A stretch of DNA of 7,757 nucleotides. Source: an uncultured Lachnospiraceae bacterium. Lineage in GTDB: Bacteria > Bacillota > Clostridia > Lachnospirales > Lachnospiraceae. Below, one piece after another: positions 5,442 through 7,757 of this stretch. The notes beneath the pieces were generated by a model. It was not told where the DNA came from. It searched no databases and saw only the letters and a program-made list of their open reading frames with translations. The stretch's first letter is position 1. The number at the start of each line of letters is the position of its first letter. The stretch is from assembly GCA_910584785.1 (NCBI GenBank), contig CAJUDX010000099.1:1-7757 (forward strand), read 5' to 3'. The translations under genes were made by a program, and so were the position numbers.

Positions 5442-6761
5442 ATGAATATCGAGTTAAAACCATATATGGACAGTATTCCGGCAGTGGGGGATGCTGCCCG
5501 GTTAAAGGAAGTTTTCTGGATGAATGATAAGATGGTTCCTCAAAATGAGCAGAGGATCACCCAGGTAAAGCCGGAGCAGATCCGGGATGCCAAAGAACGG
5601 CTGGAGCGTTTTGCCCCTTATCTGGAGGAAGTATTCCCGGAATTAAAAGAAACCGGAGGAATTATCGAATCGGAACTTCGGGAAATCTCCGGGATGAAGG
5701 ATTTTTTAAATACATCGTATTCGGCGGAGATTGAAGGGCGGCTGATGCTTAAGATGGACAGCCATCTGCCGATATCCGGCTCCGTAAAAGCCAGGGGCGG
5801 GATCTATGAGGTATTAAAGCACGCAGAGGATCTGGCGCTGGAGGCGGGACTTTTAAAGGAAACCGATGATTATGCTGTCCTGGCTGAGCCAAAATGCAGG
5901 GATTTCTTTGGAAGATATACCGTGCAGGTGGGAAGCACTGGAAACCTTGGCATGAGCATTGGTATTATGAGTGCTAAACTTGGCTTTCATGTGATTGTTC
6001 ATATGTCGGCGGATGCCAAACCGTGGAAAAAGGATTTACTGCGCAGCCGCGGGGTGGAAGTGATTGAATATGCTGACGATTACTGTGCAGCCGTAGAGCA
6101 GGGGAGAAAAAACTCGGACGCAGATCCGATGAGTTATTTTGTGGATGACGAAAACTCCCAGAACCTGTTTTTGGGCTACAGTGTGGCTGGCGAAAGGCTG
6201 AAAAATCAGCTGGAACAGCAGAAGATTTTGGTTGATGAAGAACATCCGCTGTTTATTTACCTTCCCTGTGGGATTGGCGGCGCTCCAGGCGGTGTGACTT
6301 ATGGGGTTAAACAGATTTACGGCGATCATGTACACTGTTTCTTTACCGAACCGACCCATGCCTGCTGTATGCTTTTGGGGATGGCGACGGGACTGCAGGA
6401 TCAGGTGAGTGTGAAGGATTTCGGCATTGACGGGAGAACGGACGCAGACGGATTGGCTGTGGGACGACCGTCGGCGTTTGTGGGAAAGGTTGTGGAGCCT
6501 ATGCTCTCCGGCATTGCCACGATTGAAGATAAAAAACTGTATGATTTAATGCGCGGTCTGCTTTCCAGCGAAGATATCTTTATCGAACCAAGTTCCTGCG
6601 CTTCCTTTGCCGCGCTGATCCGCCCGGAAGAGTTAAAGAGCTATATTGAAACCAGGGGGCTTGCCGATAAGATGAAGAATGCAACGCATATCGCCTGGGC
6701 CACCGGGGGAAGTATGGTGCCGGAGGAAACAAGAAAGGCATATCTGAAGATGGGGCTTTAA
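5442..6761 (+). CDS. dsdA: D-serine ammonia-lyase (D-serine dehydratase)
   Basis: This PLP-dependent cytosolic enzyme converts D-serine to pyruvate and ammonia. At 439 residues it matches E. coli DsdA (442) and aligns recognisably along its length. Visible landmarks are FAPYLEEVFPE (57-67), GGIIESEL (72-79), DSHLPISGSVKARGGIYEVL with PLP lysine Lys116, GSTGNLGMSIGIMSAKLGF (from 164), VHMSADAKPWKK, the DDENSQNLFLGYSVAGERLK block, the phosphate-binding loop PCGIGGAPGG (275-284), where E. coli has a third Gly in place of Ala281, DGLAVGRPSAFVG, and ATGGSMVPEE with Thr421 near the pyridine nitrogen. AAAGGAG (about 5426-5432) lies about 9 nt before the ATG. Its stop overlaps the ribosome binding site of the next gene. 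No dsdC or dsdX is adjacent; the DeoR-type regulator and AGCS permease appear to replace them. Activity on D-threonine is also known for the family. Confidence 0.96.
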   Translation: MNIELKPYMDSIPAVGDAARLKEVFWMNDKMVPQNEQRITQVKPEQIRDAKERLERFAPYLEEVFPELKETGGIIESELREISGMKDFLNTSYSAEIEGRLMLKMDSHLPISGSVKARGGIYEVLKHAEDLALEAGLLKETDDYAVLAEPKCRDFFGRYTVQVGSTGNLGMSIGIMSAKLGFHVIVHMSADAKPWKKDLLRSRGVEVIEYADDYCAAVEQGRKNSDADPMSYFVDDENSQNLFLGYSVAGERLKNQLEQQKILVDEEHPLFIYLPCGIGGAPGGVTYGVKQIYGDHVHCFFTEPTHACCMLLGMATGLQDQVSVKDFGIDGRTDADGLAVGRPSAFVGKVVEPMLSGIATIEDKKLYDLMRGLLSSEDIFIEPSSCASFAALIRPEELKSYIETRGLADKMKNATHIAWATGGSMVPEETRKAYLKMGL

Positions 6762-6773
6762 GGAGTTTGCTTT

Positions 6774-7619
6774 ATGGGTCATGCATTGGATTATGAATTG
6801 CTGGTGCTGGATATTGACGGGACTGTGACGAATACTGAAAAAGAAGTGACGGACAGGACGCGGGAGGCGGTGATTCAGATCCAGAAGAAGGGGGTTAAGG
6901 TGGTTCTGGCTTCGGGAAGGCCGCCGCAGGGGGTTTATCCCGTTGCCAGGACACTGGGTCTGGGAAAATATGACAGTTTTCTTCTTGCGTTTAACGGGGG
7001 AAGGATTATCCGCCTGAATACCGGGGAATGTGTTTTTGAAAAACGTCTTCCCCGGCACATCCCTAAGAGGCTGTGTAAGGATGCGCAGAAGTACGGTATC
7101 GGGATGGCGGCTTATGGGGACAGGGTGATTTATGCCGGAACCGTGCCGGATAAATATCTGGAACTGGAATCTAGGATAAGCAGGCTTCCGATTGAATATC
7201 ATGAAAACTTTGGCACCGATTTTGATTTTGCTGCGGATGGTTTTGCCGCGAACCAGTGTATCCTGACCGGGGAGCCGGAGGTTCTGGAAAGGGTTGAACC
7301 TATTCTGTTTCAACGCTATTTCCATGAGGCACAGCTCTTTCATTCAGAACCATTTTATCTGGAGGTCAGCCCTAAAAATGTTGATAAAGCCTATGGCCTG
7401 AAATACCTTCTTCGTGCGCTTGGACTTCCGCGGGAGAAAATGGTGTGCTGCGGCGACAGCTATAACGATATTCGGATGCTGCAGTATGCCGGTGTCGGTA
7501 TAGCGATGAAAAACGCGCCGGAAGATGTGAAGATGGTGGCTGATACTGTGACGGAGAGGGATAATGATCATGATGGAGTGGCTGAGGTGATAGAACGTTT
7601 CTTTCCCGATAATTTTTGA
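6774..7619 (+). CDS. Cof-type HAD-IIB family phosphatase
   Basis: This 281-residue soluble hydrolase belongs to the haloacid dehalogenase superfamily, subclass IIB, which removes phosphate from small phosphorylated metabolites. All four motifs are present: DIDGT with nucleophile Asp13 and acid/base Asp15; Ser47 in LASGRP; Lys205 in VDKAYGLKYL; and GDSYNDIRML with Asp228 and Asp232 for magnesium. The C-terminal GIAMKNAPEDVKMVADTVTERDNDHDGVAEVIERF is typical of the Cof group. The cap domain lies between motifs II and III (about 85-200). AAGGAG (6760-6765) overlaps the dsdA stop and lies 8 nt before the ATG, so translation is probably coupled. It is the last gene of the cluster; no terminator is seen after it. 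Cof-type enzymes are broad in specificity, so sugar phosphates, PLP or a product of the phosphodiesterase are all possible substrates. Confidence 0.93.
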   Translation: MGHALDYELLVLDIDGTVTNTEKEVTDRTREAVIQIQKKGVKVVLASGRPPQGVYPVARTLGLGKYDSFLLAFNGGRIIRLNTGECVFEKRLPRHIPKRLCKDAQKYGIGMAAYGDRVIYAGTVPDKYLELESRISRLPIEYHENFGTDFDFAADGFAANQCILTGEPEVLERVEPILFQRYFHEAQLFHSEPFYLEVSPKNVDKAYGLKYLLRALGLPREKMVCCGDSYNDIRMLQYAGVGIAMKNAPEDVKMVADTVTERDNDHDGVAEVIERFFPDNF

Positions 7620-7638
7620 ACTTGGAAGCCGAAAAAAA

Positions 7639-7678
7639 TGCTTAATGAAAACGCTTAATGAAAACCGCATAATGAAAA
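7639..7678 (+). repeat. 13-bp tandem repeat, three copies
   Basis: Units at 7639-7651 (TGCTTAATGAAAA), 7652-7664 (CGCTTAATGAAAA) and 7666-7678 (CGCATAATGAAAA, after one extra C) follow the HAD gene. They differ from each other by one or two bases. The array lies between that gene and the promoter of the next and has no coding signal. CTTGG (7621-7625) and CCAAG (7680-7684) bracket it as a weak 5-bp inverted repeat. Confidence 0.8.
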
Positions 7679-7691
7679 CCCCAAGAAATGC

Positions 7692-7720
7692 TTGTAATTG
7701 CCGGAAAAATGTGCTATGAT
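7692..7720 (+). promoter_or_regulatory. Extended -10 sigma-A promoter of the next gene
   Basis: TTGTAA (7692-7697), a 17-nt spacer and TATGAT (7715-7720) preceded by TGC (an extended -10 TGn) make a convincing vegetative promoter. The expected start is near 7727, leaving a leader of only about 20 nt. It indicates that the gene at the right edge has its own transcription and is not simply the last gene of the dsdA cluster. Confidence 0.75.
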
Positions 7721-7747
7721 ACTACGGTAGATTTAGGAGGTGGGACT

Positions 7748-7757
7748 GTGTCTGGAT
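7748..7757 (+). CDS. Start of a rightward gene cut by the window edge
   Basis: A perfect AGGAGG (7735-7740) lies 7 nt before GTG at 7748, which would begin a protein with M-S-G. No other start codon at suitable spacing is visible. Only three codons and one base are in the window, so nothing can be said of function. Confidence 0.55.

Noticed and set aside
6633..7343. A 236-codon open frame on the minus strand
   Set aside because: It lies antisense to the end of dsdA and much of the HAD gene, both of which have full family motifs and ribosome binding sites. Its translation is rich in His, Pro, Arg and Asn with no recognisable domain.

Overview
The window reads as chromosomal DNA of a Gram-positive, clostridia-like bacterium, probably a Lachnospiraceae-type gut anaerobe. 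Reasons: strong AGGAGG-type ribosome binding sites, moderate base composition, AT-rich intergenic DNA, canonical sigma-A promoters with 17-nt spacers, and the protein families present. This taxonomic call is an inference from style; there is no marker gene.

Layout. Positions 1-65 hold the last codons of a rightward gene. A 24-bp tandem repeat and a probable bidirectional terminator follow. A leftward MFS transporter gene (260-1546) converges on that terminator. A 272-bp divergent control region (1547-1818) separates it from a rightward five-gene cluster. The cluster encodes a DeoR-family repressor (1819-2610), a cytosolic alkaline-phosphatase-superfamily phosphodiesterase of the nucleotide pyrophosphatase/phosphodiesterase (NPP) type (2615-3937), an alanine/glycine:cation symporter (AGCS) family permease (4046-5398), D-serine ammonia-lyase DsdA (5442-6761), and a Cof-type HAD phosphatase (6774-7619). 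A separate promoter, a strong ribosome binding site and a GTG start near the right edge open another rightward gene (7748 onward).

The control region is well resolved by eye. The leftward promoter is TTGACA-N17-TATACT and the rightward one TTGCAA-N17-TATTAT. A 17-bp motif starting GTTGC occurs three times in the same orientation; one copy fills the spacer of the leftward promoter and another overlaps the -35 and spacer of the rightward promoter. A perfect 14-bp direct repeat lies just downstream of each -10 box. These are good candidate operators for the DeoR protein and tie the MFS gene to the same regulon.

Together the genes look like an uptake and catabolic cassette for D-serine or a D-serine-related compound: two transporters, a phosphodiesterase, a phosphatase, and DsdA releasing pyruvate and ammonia. 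The link between the phosphoester enzymes and D-serine is a hypothesis. It departs from the E. coli layout, where dsdA goes with the LysR-type regulator DsdC and the permease DsdX.

An unexpected second theme is four unrelated short tandem arrays (24, 22, 30 and 13 bp, about three copies each), all at gene 3' ends or between genes. No tRNA, rRNA, CRISPR array, insertion sequence or known riboswitch was seen.
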